64,000 nt of DNA from Staphylococcus sp. (GCA_023665865.1 JAMPDC010000001.1:959896-1023895), one strand, 5' to 3'. Shown: positions 1 through 10,762, counted from the first letter of the stretch. Notes: generated from the letters alone by a model not told the origin. Program-made: numbers and translations.

Positions 1-258
1 GGAGAAAGTGGAAAAGGAGGCACGCACAAGGAAGTGAGCGAATATGAAGCCGTGGCCCACAACCGCATCGACGACAGCGTAGTGGCCTTTGACAGCGAGG
101 AGCAACTGCTTCGCGGCGTCATTGACCTCGCCAGACAGCATTTCGGCGACGTCATCGATCTCAACAAAGTGTATGCCGGAGTGGCCATATTTGATCGTCC
201 CGAATCACAGATCATAGACCTCGACTGGGCTGCAACCCAACTCGGCGTCGGAGAATAA
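1..258 (+). CDS. Unknown protein, 3' end only (5' truncated by window edge)
   Basis: The frame is open from the first base to a TAA at 256-258. A GTG at 34 could be a start, but the frame has no stop before it, so this is more likely the C-terminal 85 residues of a longer protein. The residues are acidic and mixed helix/strand in character, ending in a Leu-Gly-Val-Gly-Glu tail; I see no membrane segment or recognisable motif. A strong hairpin terminator follows 22 bases after the stop. The family is not recognised. Confidence 0.55.
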   Translation, partial: GESGKGGTHKEVSEYEAVAHNRIDDSVVAFDSEEQLLRGVIDLARQHFGDVIDLNKVYAGVAIFDRPESQIIDLDWAATQLGVGE

Positions 259-280
259 GCCTACTGTACTGAAAAATAAA

Positions 281-310
281 AAAAGAGCCTCTCACTGGAG
301 GCTCTTTTTT
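281..310. terminator. Bidirectional intrinsic terminator between the first gene and ribF
   Basis: A 7-bp stem (GAGCCTC at 285-291, GAGGCTC at 298-304) with a six-base loop is flanked by four A on the left and six T on the right, so it can act on both strands. The ribF stop codon (292-294 on the minus strand) lies inside the loop, so the two convergent genes share one terminator. Confidence 0.85.
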
Positions 311-1218
311 GCGTTTGCGGCGTCGCGGTCAAGTTGCTCGCGCAGTTTATCGAGCGAGGCGAAGCGCTGTTCCGGTCTTAGGAAGTCGACGAACTCGACC
401 GTGACCTCCTCATCGTAGAGATAGCCGGTGTAGTCAAATATGTGGGCCTCGATAGAGATCTGTCCCTGGCCCTCAGGCTCGCTGACAGTCGGGCGGAAAC
501 CTATATTGACCATGGCGCGGCGACGCTCACCGTCGGGAGTGTAGACATGGCCGGCATAGACTCCCGGCTTCGGTATGAGAATCTCCTTGTCGGCAGGTCG
601 GAGATTGGCTGTGGGATAGCCGATGGTGCGGCCAAGCTGCTCGCCGTGGACCACAGTGGCACGCAGCCCGTAGGGATGACCGAGAGCCTCGGCAGCCTTG
701 GCCGGACTGCCCGACAGGAGATGATTGCGTATGATTGAAGAGCTGACCGGCGCTCCGGCCCCGCGATATTCGGGCGCGGAGATGACCTCCACACCGAGTT
801 CCTCGCCTATCTTGCGGTAGTCATCGACCGACTGCGGGCGGTCATGTCCGAAACGGTTGTTGAAACCGATGACGAGAGCGTCGATGCCGTAGGAATGGTG
901 GAGCATCGAGAGGAAATCGCGTGCGCTCTTGTAGCGCAGACGGTCGTTGAAGGTCAGGATGACGATATCCTCCGCCCCGGCTGCATCGAGAGCGCGCAGA
1001 CGGTCTTCGAGCGATGTGAGCAGTCCGGGAGCCTCGAGCGGACGGACGACAGACAGCGGATGGCGCGAAAAGGTGATGACCGAGGGCGTCAGTCCCCGTG
1101 TCCCCGCCTCAAGACGGAGATAGTCAATCAGAAACTTATGGCCGGCGTGGACGCCGTCATACATTCCCACCGCCGCGATGCGTCGCCGCGATGTGTCGCT
1201 CTTGGTTATTATTCTCAT
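292..1218 (-). CDS. ribF: Bifunctional riboflavin kinase / FAD synthetase
   Basis: Cytosolic enzyme that phosphorylates riboflavin to FMN and then adenylylates FMN to FAD. At 308 residues it has the normal length for the family. The N-terminal nucleotidyltransferase domain shows GMYDGVHAGH (residues 18-27, the H-x-G-H type site), GFNNRFGHDR (118-127) and SSSIIR (159-164). The C-terminal kinase domain starts with GRTIGYPTANL (196-206), whose Pro-Thr-Ala-Asn binds ATP/metal. It follows the HAD gene on the same strand after 65 bases and is probably cotranscribed with it. The ATG at 1218 opens directly into the conserved fold. Confidence 0.96.
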   Translation of the reverse strand: MRIITKSDTSRRRIAAVGMYDGVHAGHKFLIDYLRLEAGTRGLTPSVITFSRHPLSVVRPLEAPGLLTSLEDRLRALDAAGAEDIVILTFNDRLRYKSARDFLSMLHHSYGIDALVIGFNNRFGHDRPQSVDDYRKIGEELGVEVISAPEYRGAGAPVSSSIIRNHLLSGSPAKAAEALGHPYGLRATVVHGEQLGRTIGYPTANLRPADKEILIPKPGVYAGHVYTPDGERRRAMVNIGFRPTVSEPEGQGQISIEAHIFDYTGYLYDEEVTVEFVDFLRPEQRFASLDKLREQLDRDAANAKKSLQ

Positions 1219-1283
1219 GAATCCTTTGTTGGGTTAGCTTGGTAATATGTAAACACCGGTCGGCGCGATGAGGTTTTCCTGTC

Positions 1284-1904
1284 CTATGCCTCAAAGCCGC
1301 TCAGCAGGGCGGCAAACTCATCGCCCGGCTTCACGAGCACAGCCTTGAAACCGTAGGAACGGGCGGCATCGACATTGGCCTGCGAGTCGTCGAAAAACAG
1401 CGTCTCCTCCGGCACCAGCCCTCCCTCTTTCGCAGCATAGTCGAAGATGGCTTTGCCGGGCTTGCAGCACTTAGCCTCATACGAGGTGAAGATGCCGTCG
1501 AAATAGTCGGTCATCTCACGCCCCTCCTTGCGGAACTCCTCGGGGATCTTGCCCTCCATCATGATGGGATTGGTGTTGGAGAGCAGATAGATGCCATAGT
1601 CTTTCCTGAGCTCGCGCAGAGCCTCGAGACGATGGGCGGGAATCCCGATAAGAAACTGATTGAACGCGGTGTCAATCTCAGCATCGGTCACGTCCGGACG
1701 GTCTATCATCGGCCTTACAGCCTCATGAAACTCACCGGCCCCGATCTCGCCCGATTCGAGAGCAAGGAATGCCCCCTTCTGTCCGTAGACTCCAAGAAAA
1801 TCGTCGGCATCCTTCATGCCGAGCGCCTCAAACGCCCTGACACAGCGGTCACGGTCAAGATCCATGATGACGCCGCCGAGGTCGAAAAGCAGATTCTTTA
1901 TCAT
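1284..1904 (-). CDS. HAD-family phosphatase, subfamily IA (YihX-like)
   Basis: 206-residue haloacid-dehalogenase-type hydrolase, cytosolic, probably acting on a small phosphorylated metabolite. Motif I is FDLGGV with nucleophile Asp8; the position two residues on is Gly rather than Asp, as in the YihX/epoxide-hydrolase-like branch. Motif II has Ser109 (LLSNTN), motif III is Lys148 in CKPG, and motif IV is FFDDS (Asp172, Asp173). The cap is the short helical C1 type. The substrate cannot be told from sequence. A minus-strand -7 box lies about 60 bases upstream, and ribF follows it. Confidence 0.9.
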   Translation of the reverse strand: MIKNLLFDLGGVIMDLDRDRCVRAFEALGMKDADDFLGVYGQKGAFLALESGEIGAGEFHEAVRPMIDRPDVTDAEIDTAFNQFLIGIPAHRLEALRELRKDYGIYLLSNTNPIMMEGKIPEEFRKEGREMTDYFDGIFTSYEAKCCKPGKAIFDYAAKEGGLVPEETLFFDDSQANVDAARSYGFKAVLVKPGDEFAALLSGFEA

Positions 1905-1961
1905 TTGTCGCTTTATACTTGGATTTTTTACAAAAAGTTTAAATCAATTCATTATGCAAGG

Positions 1962-1969
1962 CAAAATTA
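1962..1969 (-). promoter_or_regulatory. Minus-strand -7 box for the HAD-ribF pair
   Basis: The reverse complement reads TAATTTTG, an exact TAnnTTTG. I do not see a convincing TTTG box 19-21 bases upstream, so the call rests on the -7 box and its position 57 bases before the HAD start. Confidence 0.5.
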
Positions 1970-1992
1970 AGAAAATATCCCCGATTTTTTTG

Positions 1993-2000
1993 TAATTTTG
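1993..2000 (+). promoter_or_regulatory. -7 box upstream of pyrG
   Basis: TAATTTTG matches TAnnTTTG exactly. It lies 53 bases before the pyrG GTG, back to back with the minus-strand box at 1962-1969. No clear -33 box is visible. Confidence 0.55.
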
Positions 2001-2050
2001 CGTTTTAATTATCGTCACACGTAATTGAAGTTTACCTATCATATCATTGA

Positions 2051-3673
<1,623 letters not shown>

Positions 3674-3720
3674 TAAAAAGAATACATATACCCTAAAAAA
3701 ATCATCTGTAAAACCCGGAC

Positions 3721-5808
3721 ATGGACAGAAACTCACTCATCGGGCTCCTTCTGATGGGCCTCATCATCTTTGGTTTCACCTATCTCAACCGCCCCTCGCC
3801 CGAGGAACTCGAACGCCAGCGTATCGAGCGCGAGCAGATGGAAGCTCAGGAAGCAGCCAAGTCAGCCGACACAGGCGCCCTGAAATTTGACTCCATCACC
3901 TCGGCTGAAGTAGCCACTATCAAAAGCACTGTGCGCGAACTCGGTGTGACCGACTCTATCTCAGGAATCTCAACACTCAAACTCGACAAAGTTGACCTGC
4001 GTCTCAGCGCCGACAACACTCTCTCGGGCACCGTCGATGCCGATGGCCGCATAGTCCCCGTCGAAGATATCGTCAGCAATTCATCCGCGCTCCCGGTGAC
4101 CGTGGGCATACCTGCCACCAACAATCTTCGTCAGGCCCTCGCAACCATAGCCCGCTACCGTGGTTTCGCCCGCCACATCACCGGCGACAGCACAACCGTC
4201 AAACTTGAGAACAAGGTGCTCAGCCTCGAGATCTCAAACAAGGGCGGTGTCATCTCCCGCGCCACTCTCCGCGACTACAACAGCTACGACTCCACCAAAG
4301 TCGCAATGCTCTCGCCGGAGACCGACCTCTACAGCTTCACCCTCACCTCGGCCACACAGCGCTTTGAGACACGCGAATTCTACTTCACTCCCGTGCAGCT
4401 AAGCGACAGCTCCGTGCTCATGCAGCTTGACCTCGGCGACGGAGCCAAGTGGGGTATCAGATATACCCTCCCTGCCGACGGCTATCTCGTTGACGTAGAC
4501 ATAGTCCAGGAAGGCATGCAGAACATCATCCCCTCATCGGTCGCATCAATGGACTTCAACTGGCATCAGAAGATGCGCCGCAACGAAGCCGGACGAGTGT
4601 TTGAGGAACGAAACTCCGCCCTCTACTATATGTATATCGACGGTGACGTGGACAATCTCAGCGAGAGCGGTGACGACGAGGAGGAAATCAACCAGCGCCT
4701 CAAGTGGATCAGCTGCAAAAACCAGTTCTTCTCGGCCGTCATGATGGCCCGCACCAACTTCTCTGGCGGTCAGCTCTCAAGCACCGAACTCAAAAACGAC
4801 CCCGACTTCATCAAGGAGATGAACCTCAACATGACGCTCGAATACTCCGCGTCGGCTGCCAATCCGGCCTCCTTCGTCATGTATCTCGGCCCCAACTCCT
4901 ATCCGGTGATGAAATCCGTGGAGAAAAACATCTTCCCCGAGGAAAACATGCACCTCACCAAGCTCATCCCCCTCGGCTGGCCCATCTTCCGCTGGATCAA
5001 CACCTGGGTCATCATCCCAGTCTTCACCATCCTCGGAAGCTTCATCTCCAACTACGGTATCATCATCCTTATCCTCACGCTCTTCATCAAGCTCATCCTC
5101 TTCCCCTTCACCTACAAGAGCATGATGTCGCAGGCGCGCATGCGTCTCCTCGCTCCTGAGATCAAAGCCATCAACGACAAGTATCCCGGCAACGAGAACG
5201 CTATGAAACGCCAGCAGGAGACCATGGCACTCTACTCGCGTGCGGGAGCCAACCCCCTCTCAGGCTGTCTGCCGATGCTCCTCCAGATGCCTATCCTCGT
5301 GGCCATGTTCTGGTTCTTCCCCTCAGCCATCGAACTGCGCGGCGAATCTTTCCTCTGGGCCAAAGACCTCTCCGCTCCCGACGCCATCATCTCGTGGACC
5401 ACAAACATCCCCTTCATCTCAAGCACCTTCGGCAACCACATAAGCCTCTTCTGCTTGCTCATGACTGTGGTCAACGTCATCTACACACGCATCAACATGC
5501 AGACCCAGAACTCAGCCGGCATGCCGGGCATGAAATGGATGATGTATCTGATGCCTGTGATGTTCCTCTTCATCTTCAACAACTATGCCGCAGGTCTGAG
5601 CTACTACTATCTGCTCTCGCTCCTCATCACCATCATCCAGACCTACATCTTCCGCAAATGTGTCTCTGAAGAGAAGATGCGCGCCAAAATGGCCGAGGCT
5701 GCCAGGAAACCTAAAAAGAAATCAGGCTTCATGGCTCGTCTGGAAGAAGCCCAGCGCAAGCAGCAGCAGATGCTCCGCGAACAGCAGAAGCGCCAGGGCA
5801 AAAGATAA
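3721..5808 (+). CDS. yidC: Membrane protein insertase YidC (Oxa1 family)
   Basis: Inner-membrane insertase that places proteins into the bilayer alone or with Sec. 695 residues. An N-terminal TM segment (about 5-21) is followed by a long periplasmic domain, then the conserved Oxa1 core of about five TM helices from residue 430 on, ending in NNYAAGLSYYYLLS. The tail is strongly basic and glutamine-rich (KKKSGF, QRKQQQ), the ribosome-binding type. The periplasmic domain has an acidic GDDEEE stretch. It lies downstream of pyrG and ends at a strong terminator. Confidence 0.97.
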   Translation: MDRNSLIGLLLMGLIIFGFTYLNRPSPEELERQRIEREQMEAQEAAKSADTGALKFDSITSAEVATIKSTVRELGVTDSISGISTLKLDKVDLRLSADNTLSGTVDADGRIVPVEDIVSNSSALPVTVGIPATNNLRQALATIARYRGFARHITGDSTTVKLENKVLSLEISNKGGVISRATLRDYNSYDSTKVAMLSPETDLYSFTLTSATQRFETREFYFTPVQLSDSSVLMQLDLGDGAKWGIRYTLPADGYLVDVDIVQEGMQNIIPSSVASMDFNWHQKMRRNEAGRVFEERNSALYYMYIDGDVDNLSESGDDEEEINQRLKWISCKNQFFSAVMMARTNFSGGQLSSTELKNDPDFIKEMNLNMTLEYSASAANPASFVMYLGPNSYPVMKSVEKNIFPEENMHLTKLIPLGWPIFRWINTWVIIPVFTILGSFISNYGIIILILTLFIKLILFPFTYKSMMSQARMRLLAPEIKAINDKYPGNENAMKRQQETMALYSRAGANPLSGCLPMLLQMPILVAMFWFFPSAIELRGESFLWAKDLSAPDAIISWTTNIPFISSTFGNHISLFCLLMTVVNVIYTRINMQTQNSAGMPGMKWMMYLMPVMFLFIFNNYAAGLSYYYLLSLLITIIQTYIFRKCVSEEKMRAKMAEAARKPKKKSGFMARLEEAQRKQQQMLREQQKRQGKR

Positions 5809-5835
5809 CAGACCATAACTTCATCCTCCATATCG

Positions 5836-5873
5836 GGACCGCACCATGAATCCGTGGTGCGGTCCTTCTTTTT
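5836..5873 (+). terminator. Intrinsic terminator after yidC
   Basis: An 11-bp perfect stem (5836-5846 with 5855-5865), eight-base loop, then TTCTTTTT. Confidence 0.9.
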
Positions 5874-6002
5874 GCCTAAACCGCTGATATGACTGATACT
5901 ACACCACAAATCCACCGGGACTTCCGTCACACAGCTACATTCGAAACTGACCAAAAAAACAGAGTTTTAGTAAAATTTTTCTGTTAAAAAGTGTATATTC
6001 AC

Positions 6003-6033
6003 TTTCGTATGTCGGGGGTTAGGGCTACCTTTG
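6003..6033 (+). promoter_or_regulatory. Probable promoter of the FadL-type porin gene
   Basis: TACCTTTG at 6026-6033 is an exact -7 box. TTTC at 6003-6006, 19 bases upstream, is a near match to the TTTG box. The rest of the 306-base gap between yidC and this gene holds only the yidC terminator and AT-rich sequence. Confidence 0.55.
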
Positions 6034-6114
6034 CCGACGATTTTAAGAAAAATATAGCAGTGAGACCCTGTGGCGACACAACCGTCTCACCCACCAATCA
6101 TTCACTTTCTATCT

Positions 6115-7521
6115 ATGAAGAAATTTATTGTTTCGGCACTTGCCGCCGCAGCAGTCTGCGGCACAGCTATGGCCGAAGGTTACCAGATCAATTCATTGTC
6201 GGCCAAACAGATCGGCATGGGCCATACCGGTATCGCCCTCAAGCTCGGAGGCGAAAGCATGTTTTTCAACCCCGCAGGCATGGCCTATATGGACAAGACT
6301 CTCGATCTGTCAGGTTCAGTGACCGGCATCATGCCCACCTGCACCGCCACTGTCGACGGTAAGGAATATGTCACCGACAATGGCATCGCCACTCCTATCG
6401 GAGTGCACGGAGCGTTCTCGATCTACGACAATCTCAAAGGTGGTATAGCGTTCTATACGCCCTACGGTTCGTCAATCAACTGGACCGACAACTGGCCCGG
6501 TGCCGTCCTCAACCAGAACGTAAGTCTCAAGGTGTTTACTATCCAGCCCACCCTCTCCTGGGCCATCACCCCGAAATTTTCAATCGGAGCCGGCGCCATG
6601 ATCTCGTGGGGCACCGTCGACCTCAACAAAGGTCTCGTGACAGCCGCTACCACCGATAAAGCTATCGCCGCTCTCAAAGCCATCCAGCAACTTCCCGCCG
6701 AGACACCCGCCTTCGGCAATACCACTCCGGCCTCTGTCAATCTCAACGGCAAAGCCGACATGGTCGTCGGTTTCAACGTCGGAGCCATGTATAACATCTC
6801 TGACCAATGGACCGTCGGCGCCTCCTACCGCTCTAAGATGGCCATGAAAGTCAAGGCAGGCAATGCCAGCGTTAAATATGCCAACGCAGTGGCCCAGGGT
6901 CTTCTCGGAGAGACTCTCGACCTCATCAACGACGCCAACTTCAAGGCCGAGATGCCTTGCCCCTGGGTGCTCGGTCTCGGTGTGTCATACAAACCCGTCA
7001 GCCGCCTCACTCTCGCTTTTGACGCCCGTCTGACCGGATGGCATGCCTACAAGCGCCTCGACATCGAATTTCTTGCCGAGCAGCTCACTCCCTACAATCA
7101 GAACATAACCAAGAGCTACAAGAACTCATGGTGCTACTCGGTCGGTGCAGAGTATGCGGTCACAGACCGTTTCGACGCCCGCCTCGGCCTCATGGTCGAT
7201 ACATCGCCTGTCGACAAGAAATATTACAATCCCGAAACCCCGGGCATGACCAAGATCGAGCCTACTGTCGGTCTCTCCTTCCGCCCCATCCCCTCGCTCT
7301 CGATCGACCTCGGCTTCATGTATGTTGCCGGTCTGGGCGTGAAAAACACCTCATGTGAATACAGCGACCTCCTCGGAGCCACAATGATCCAGAAACTCAC
7401 CGCTGCCGGAGTCCCCTCGCAGATGATCGAAAGCTTCGGCTTCCAGCCCACAGGTACCTTCAAGGCTGACTATAAACTCCACGCCTTCACTCCCTCGATC
7501 GGCATAAGCTACAGCTTCTGA
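6115..7521 (+). CDS. Outer-membrane transport protein, OMPP1/FadL/TodX family
   Basis: Predicted 14-strand outer-membrane barrel for hydrophobic compounds. From ATG 6115 the protein is 468 residues with a Sec signal (MKKFIVSALAAAAVCGTAMA, cut after Ala). It then shows the family start EGYQINSLSAKQIGMGHTG and the FNPAGMAYM loop typical of FadL-like proteins. It ends with an aromatic terminal strand (IGISYSF). A longer reading from GTG 6070 would put 15 polar residues before the signal peptide, so it is rejected. Substrate unknown; long-chain fatty acids are the family prototype. Confidence 0.92.
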   Translation: MKKFIVSALAAAAVCGTAMAEGYQINSLSAKQIGMGHTGIALKLGGESMFFNPAGMAYMDKTLDLSGSVTGIMPTCTATVDGKEYVTDNGIATPIGVHGAFSIYDNLKGGIAFYTPYGSSINWTDNWPGAVLNQNVSLKVFTIQPTLSWAITPKFSIGAGAMISWGTVDLNKGLVTAATTDKAIAALKAIQQLPAETPAFGNTTPASVNLNGKADMVVGFNVGAMYNISDQWTVGASYRSKMAMKVKAGNASVKYANAVAQGLLGETLDLINDANFKAEMPCPWVLGLGVSYKPVSRLTLAFDARLTGWHAYKRLDIEFLAEQLTPYNQNITKSYKNSWCYSVGAEYAVTDRFDARLGLMVDTSPVDKKYYNPETPGMTKIEPTVGLSFRPIPSLSIDLGFMYVAGLGVKNTSCEYSDLLGATMIQKLTAAGVPSQMIESFGFQPTGTFKADYKLHAFTPSIGISYSF

Positions 7522-7570
7522 TCTACTGACCGAACCGACAATTTCCTACGGTAAAATATCATACTTTTTT

Positions 7571-7620
7571 CCGGCTGACACCGAAGTGAGCAACACCACT
7601 ATCGTTGTCAGCCGGTTTTT
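7571..7620 (+). terminator. Intrinsic terminator after the FadL-type gene
   Basis: A 10-bp stem (CCGGCTGACA at 7571-7580 with TGTCAGCCGG at 7606-7615) is followed by five T. The 25-base loop itself contains an AGTG/CACT mini-stem. Confidence 0.8.
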
Positions 7621-7650
7621 CACATATCCGTCTGCAATCTGTGAATAATA

Positions 7651-7682
7651 TTTGCCATTAAGTATTTTTTTGTGTAATTTTG
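7651..7682 (+). promoter_or_regulatory. Promoter of the DUF3078 gene
   Basis: TTTG at 7651-7654, 20-base spacer, TAATTTTG at 7675-7682: a complete Bacteroidetes-type promoter, giving a leader of about 70 bases. Confidence 0.8.
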
Positions 7683-7756
7683 CATATAATTAACAGTTTA
7701 GGCCGTCAACTATCACATCATGGACGGTCTTTCAAGTAATGATATAGTAACCAATC

Positions 7757-9163
7757 ATGAGTTTCAGGACATTTCTAACAGGATTATTTGCCGGAATCGT
7801 TGGCATCGCCCAGCTCCACGGCCAGAGTATCAACCTCTTCGGAACGCCCTCTTCACGTTCGGAAATCTACAACTATACCATCCCTGAGCATGTGGACATC
7901 TACGATGAATTTTTTGACTTCTCCACTGCCCCGGACGATGTCCCCTCTGATTCGTTGCGCATCTTCCCTCTGTCGGTCGACAGTCTGCTCAACACGATGT
8001 ATGTCCCGACCACCCCTATGCCACGCTACTATTTCCGCCCGGTGGTTTTCGACTCCTATCAGCTTCTCGACTCGCTGCGTCTCAACAGCGGCGCGGATTT
8101 CATGTCGCTCAACGACCCGACCTACGGCTGGCTTGCCACCGACGCCTACCATGCCAACCTCATGCGCCACGCCAAGCAGGCCTTCATCATCAACTCGCCC
8201 GGCATGGTGCGCTACAATGAGGCTGACCTCCCCGAACCTCCACGCAAATTCGAGGCTAAAGTCGACCCATCGACAGCCAAGATCGTCATAGCCGAAGTGG
8301 TCCCGACCGTCGCTCCCAAAAAGGAGATGTCGGCACAGTTCGAGCGCCGCCACTGGTTGCAGACATTCAACGCATCGCTCCATTTCTCGCAGGCCTACGT
8401 GTCGCCAAACTGGTATCAGGGTGGCAACAGCAATCTCAACATCCTGACCAACCTCTTCTATAATCTCAAACTCAACCCGGCCTTCCACAAGCAGACCCTG
8501 TTTGAGATGACACTGCAATATAAACTCGGCCTCAACGACGCTCCCGACGATTCGATCAGAAACTACTCCATCTCCGACGATCTCTTCCAGTTCAACATGC
8601 TCGCCGGCTACAAGGCATCGAAACATTGGTATTACTCGACCAACGTGATGTTCAAGACTCAGCTGATGCAAAACTACAAGTCAAACACCCGCGACCTCAA
8701 AGGCGCTTTCCTCTCGCCGGGTGAGCTCAACGTCGGTGTCGGTATGACCTACAATTTCGCCAACCCGAAGAAGACATTTACCATCGACGCGTCAATCTCA
8801 CCCTTCTCATGGAACATGAAGACCTGCATCAACCACAGGATGAACGAGACAGCCTATGGCATCAAGGAAGGACGCCGCTCAGTCAGCGAGTTCGGTTCCA
8901 ACGCCGAAGGAAACCTATACTGGGCCATGTGTGACAACATCAACATCCGTTCGCGCCTCTTTGTCTTCACCGACTATACATACGCCTACGGCAACTGGGA
9001 AAACACCATCTCCTTTGCCATCAACCGCTTCCTGACGACACAGATCTACGTCAACATGCGCTACGACACCTCAACCTCCGGATCAGAAGACTCCGGTTGG
9101 CACAAACTCCAGCTCAAAGAGATCCTCTCGTTCGGTTTCTCATATAAATTTGCCAACATCTAA
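7757..9163 (+). CDS. DUF3078 domain outer-membrane-associated protein
   Basis: 468 residues with a signal peptide (about residues 1-22, ending AQLHGQ). A linker of about 180 residues precedes a beta-rich C-terminal half containing the signature NWYQGGNSNLN and SDDLFQFNMLAGYK, then many alternating strands ending in FGFSYKFANI, as in an outer-membrane barrel. This matches the Bacteroidetes family DUF3078, whose function is not known. It has its own promoter. The stop is followed by a heptamer repeat leading into the next gene. Confidence 0.88.
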   Translation: MSFRTFLTGLFAGIVGIAQLHGQSINLFGTPSSRSEIYNYTIPEHVDIYDEFFDFSTAPDDVPSDSLRIFPLSVDSLLNTMYVPTTPMPRYYFRPVVFDSYQLLDSLRLNSGADFMSLNDPTYGWLATDAYHANLMRHAKQAFIINSPGMVRYNEADLPEPPRKFEAKVDPSTAKIVIAEVVPTVAPKKEMSAQFERRHWLQTFNASLHFSQAYVSPNWYQGGNSNLNILTNLFYNLKLNPAFHKQTLFEMTLQYKLGLNDAPDDSIRNYSISDDLFQFNMLAGYKASKHWYYSTNVMFKTQLMQNYKSNTRDLKGAFLSPGELNVGVGMTYNFANPKKTFTIDASISPFSWNMKTCINHRMNETAYGIKEGRRSVSEFGSNAEGNLYWAMCDNINIRSRLFVFTDYTYAYGNWENTISFAINRFLTTQIYVNMRYDTSTSGSEDSGWHKLQLKEILSFGFSYKFANI

Positions 9164-9172
9164 CGACCCCCA

Positions 9173-9213
9173 ACTCTCGACTCTCAATTCTCGACTCTCG
9201 ATTCTCAATTCCC
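9173..9213 (+). repeat. Tandem heptamer repeat A[CT]TCTC[GA], six units, abutting a start codon
   Basis: Five full heptamers from 9173 (ACTCTCG, ACTCTCA, ATTCTCG, ACTCTCG, ATTCTCA) and a last ATTCCC run directly into the ATG at 9214. The same repeat in the same orientation stands before uvrC (56213-56268). Confidence 0.85.
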
Positions 9214-9855
9214 ATGCCCTCTCTCCTCCGGCTCGCAACACTCCTATGTCTCCTGCCCCTGCTGGCCTCAGCCACGCCGCCGGCCAAGGGACTCGACAAG
9301 AAAATGATCGACGGCATCCCGCAGTCGTCCGAGATATTGGACGGATATGACAACACCGAAGATATCACGCGCCGCATGAGCGCCCTGCCGCTCCACCCTG
9401 TCGAGGGAATCTGGCGCTTTGCCGCCGAAGGCACCCTCATGGCGATCGAACGTACCGACAACCATGAACTCAGCGCCGACGAAGCCGGAACGACGCTCTA
9501 CCGCATGGTAGTCGTCCGCGCCGTAGACCACACTCTCCGTCCGGGCACCGTCATGGGCTACCTCTCCCCGACCGCCAAACGCGGAGTCTATGACGCCCGG
9601 ATCTATTCCGGACAAAACGATGCCGGGACAAAACTACATTCGCCGACAAAGACGTTTACTCTCACGCTCGGCGACAGTGACAGCCGTCTCGTCATCAGCA
9701 ACTACGGCAAGTCACTGCGGTTCAACTGGTGGAGACTCTTCCCCTACATGTATCGCTACATCTTCACCCGCAAAGAGAAAAGTCCCGGAGAGATCAACGG
9801 CTGTCTGCGCGTCTACCCTGCCCCGGCGATACCGGCAAGTCCACGCTATCTCTAA
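9214..9855 (+). CDS. Secreted protein of unknown function
   Basis: 213 residues with a clear Sec signal (LLRLATLLCLLPLLASA). The mature part contains LHPVEGIWRFAAEGTLMAIER, a strand-rich pattern like a small lipocalin-style or DUF-type sandwich, then DARIYSG and RFNWWRLFPYMYRYIFTR, an aromatic basic stretch near the C-terminus. The family is not recognised. The start ATG is immediately preceded by the heptamer repeat. The next gene starts 27 bases downstream, so the two are probably one transcript with DUF3078. Confidence 0.72.
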   Translation: MPSLLRLATLLCLLPLLASATPPAKGLDKKMIDGIPQSSEILDGYDNTEDITRRMSALPLHPVEGIWRFAAEGTLMAIERTDNHELSADEAGTTLYRMVVVRAVDHTLRPGTVMGYLSPTAKRGVYDARIYSGQNDAGTKLHSPTKTFTLTLGDSDSRLVISNYGKSLRFNWWRLFPYMYRYIFTRKEKSPGEINGCLRVYPAPAIPASPRYL

Positions 9856-9882
9856 CCCATCTGCTCCCGCCAACATACATCC

Positions 9883-10386
9883 ATGAGTCTGACCCTCCGC
9901 CATCTATGTCTATTGCTGACTATCCTCATCGGTTGCCAGCCCTTGGCTGCCGACAAGACTCTGCGGGGGAAACTCCGGCCCGACAAGAGCGCGCTGGACA
10001 AGAAGAGCGCTCCACATGAGGCGGAAGTCTCTCCGCCCGACACTGTCGCCTTTCCTCCACCCGACGACGTGAAGCTCGCAGGCTACGACAAACCTCTCAC
10101 CTCACGCACGGAGAGCCTGTTTGTCAGCAACAACACCGGCCGCGATATCACAGAGATCACCATCCTCCTCACCTACACAGACATGCAGGGGCGCACTCTC
10201 CATGAGCGCACACAGAGCGTGAGGACATTCATCCCGCGAGGCTCAACGCGACGCATTTCTTTCCGCTCGTGGGACAGCCAGAATTCATTCTTCTATCACA
10301 AAGGAAAGAAACCGCGGACCAATAATGTCACGCCATTCGACGTCAAATGTCAGGTGACCCGCTGCGTAACCCCCGCAAACAAATAA
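9883..10386 (+). CDS. Small exported protein, possible lipoprotein
   Basis: 167 residues. The hydrophobic start MSLTLRHLCLLLTILIGCQPLA could be a Sec signal; LIGC (Cys18) is a possible lipobox, giving a lipoprotein. A basic/acidic linker follows, then a C-terminal domain with SLFVSNNTGRDITEITILLTY, reminiscent of a FxLYD-like immunoglobulin fold seen in Bacteroidales small secreted proteins. Function unknown. Lies between the preceding secreted gene and the DUF4491 gene on the same strand. Confidence 0.7.
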   Translation: MSLTLRHLCLLLTILIGCQPLAADKTLRGKLRPDKSALDKKSAPHEAEVSPPDTVAFPPPDDVKLAGYDKPLTSRTESLFVSNNTGRDITEITILLTYTDMQGRTLHERTQSVRTFIPRGSTRRISFRSWDSQNSFFYHKGKKPRTNNVTPFDVKCQVTRCVTPANK

Positions 10387-10424
10387 AAAAACATAACCAC
10401 AACGCAATCCAACACACAATCCAC

Positions 10425-10757
10425 ATGAGCGAAATACTCTCACAACACCATCTGCTCGGTCTCGTGATCGGCGTATGCACCTTTCTCATCATCGGCATCT
10501 TCCATCCGGTAACCATCAAATGCGAATACTATTTCGGCACCTCCTGCTGGTGGTTCTTCCTCTTGCTCGGCATCGGCGGCATAGCTGCGACACTGCTCGT
10601 CGACGACGTCTTCTGGTCGTCGCTTCTCGGAGTATTCTCCTTCTCATCATTCTGGACTATCGGAGAAATATTCGAGCAGGAAAAGCGGGTGGCCCGAGGG
10701 TGGTTTCCCGCCAATCCTGCCCGTAAGGGAAAGAAAGTGAAGAGCGAACTTGACTGA
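10425..10757 (+). CDS. DUF4491 family small membrane protein
   Basis: 110 residues from ATG 10425. Three hydrophobic segments (about 7-27, 37-57, 62-80) include HPVTIKCEYYFGTSCWWFFLLLGIGG, the hallmark of DUF4491, a family common in gut Bacteroidetes with no known role. A longer reading from 10347 would add unrelated polar residues, so the ATG is preferred. The C-terminus is basic (KGKKVK). It faces the SGNH hydrolase gene tail to tail with only five bases between stops. Confidence 0.85.
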   Translation: MSEILSQHHLLGLVIGVCTFLIIGIFHPVTIKCEYYFGTSCWWFFLLLGIGGIAATLLVDDVFWSSLLGVFSFSSFWTIGEIFEQEKRVARGWFPANPARKGKKVKSELD

Positions 10758-10762
10758 AGCGA

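Noticed and set aside
6070-6114. GTG start upstream of the FadL-type gene
   Set aside because: It would place 15 polar residues before a well-formed signal peptide.
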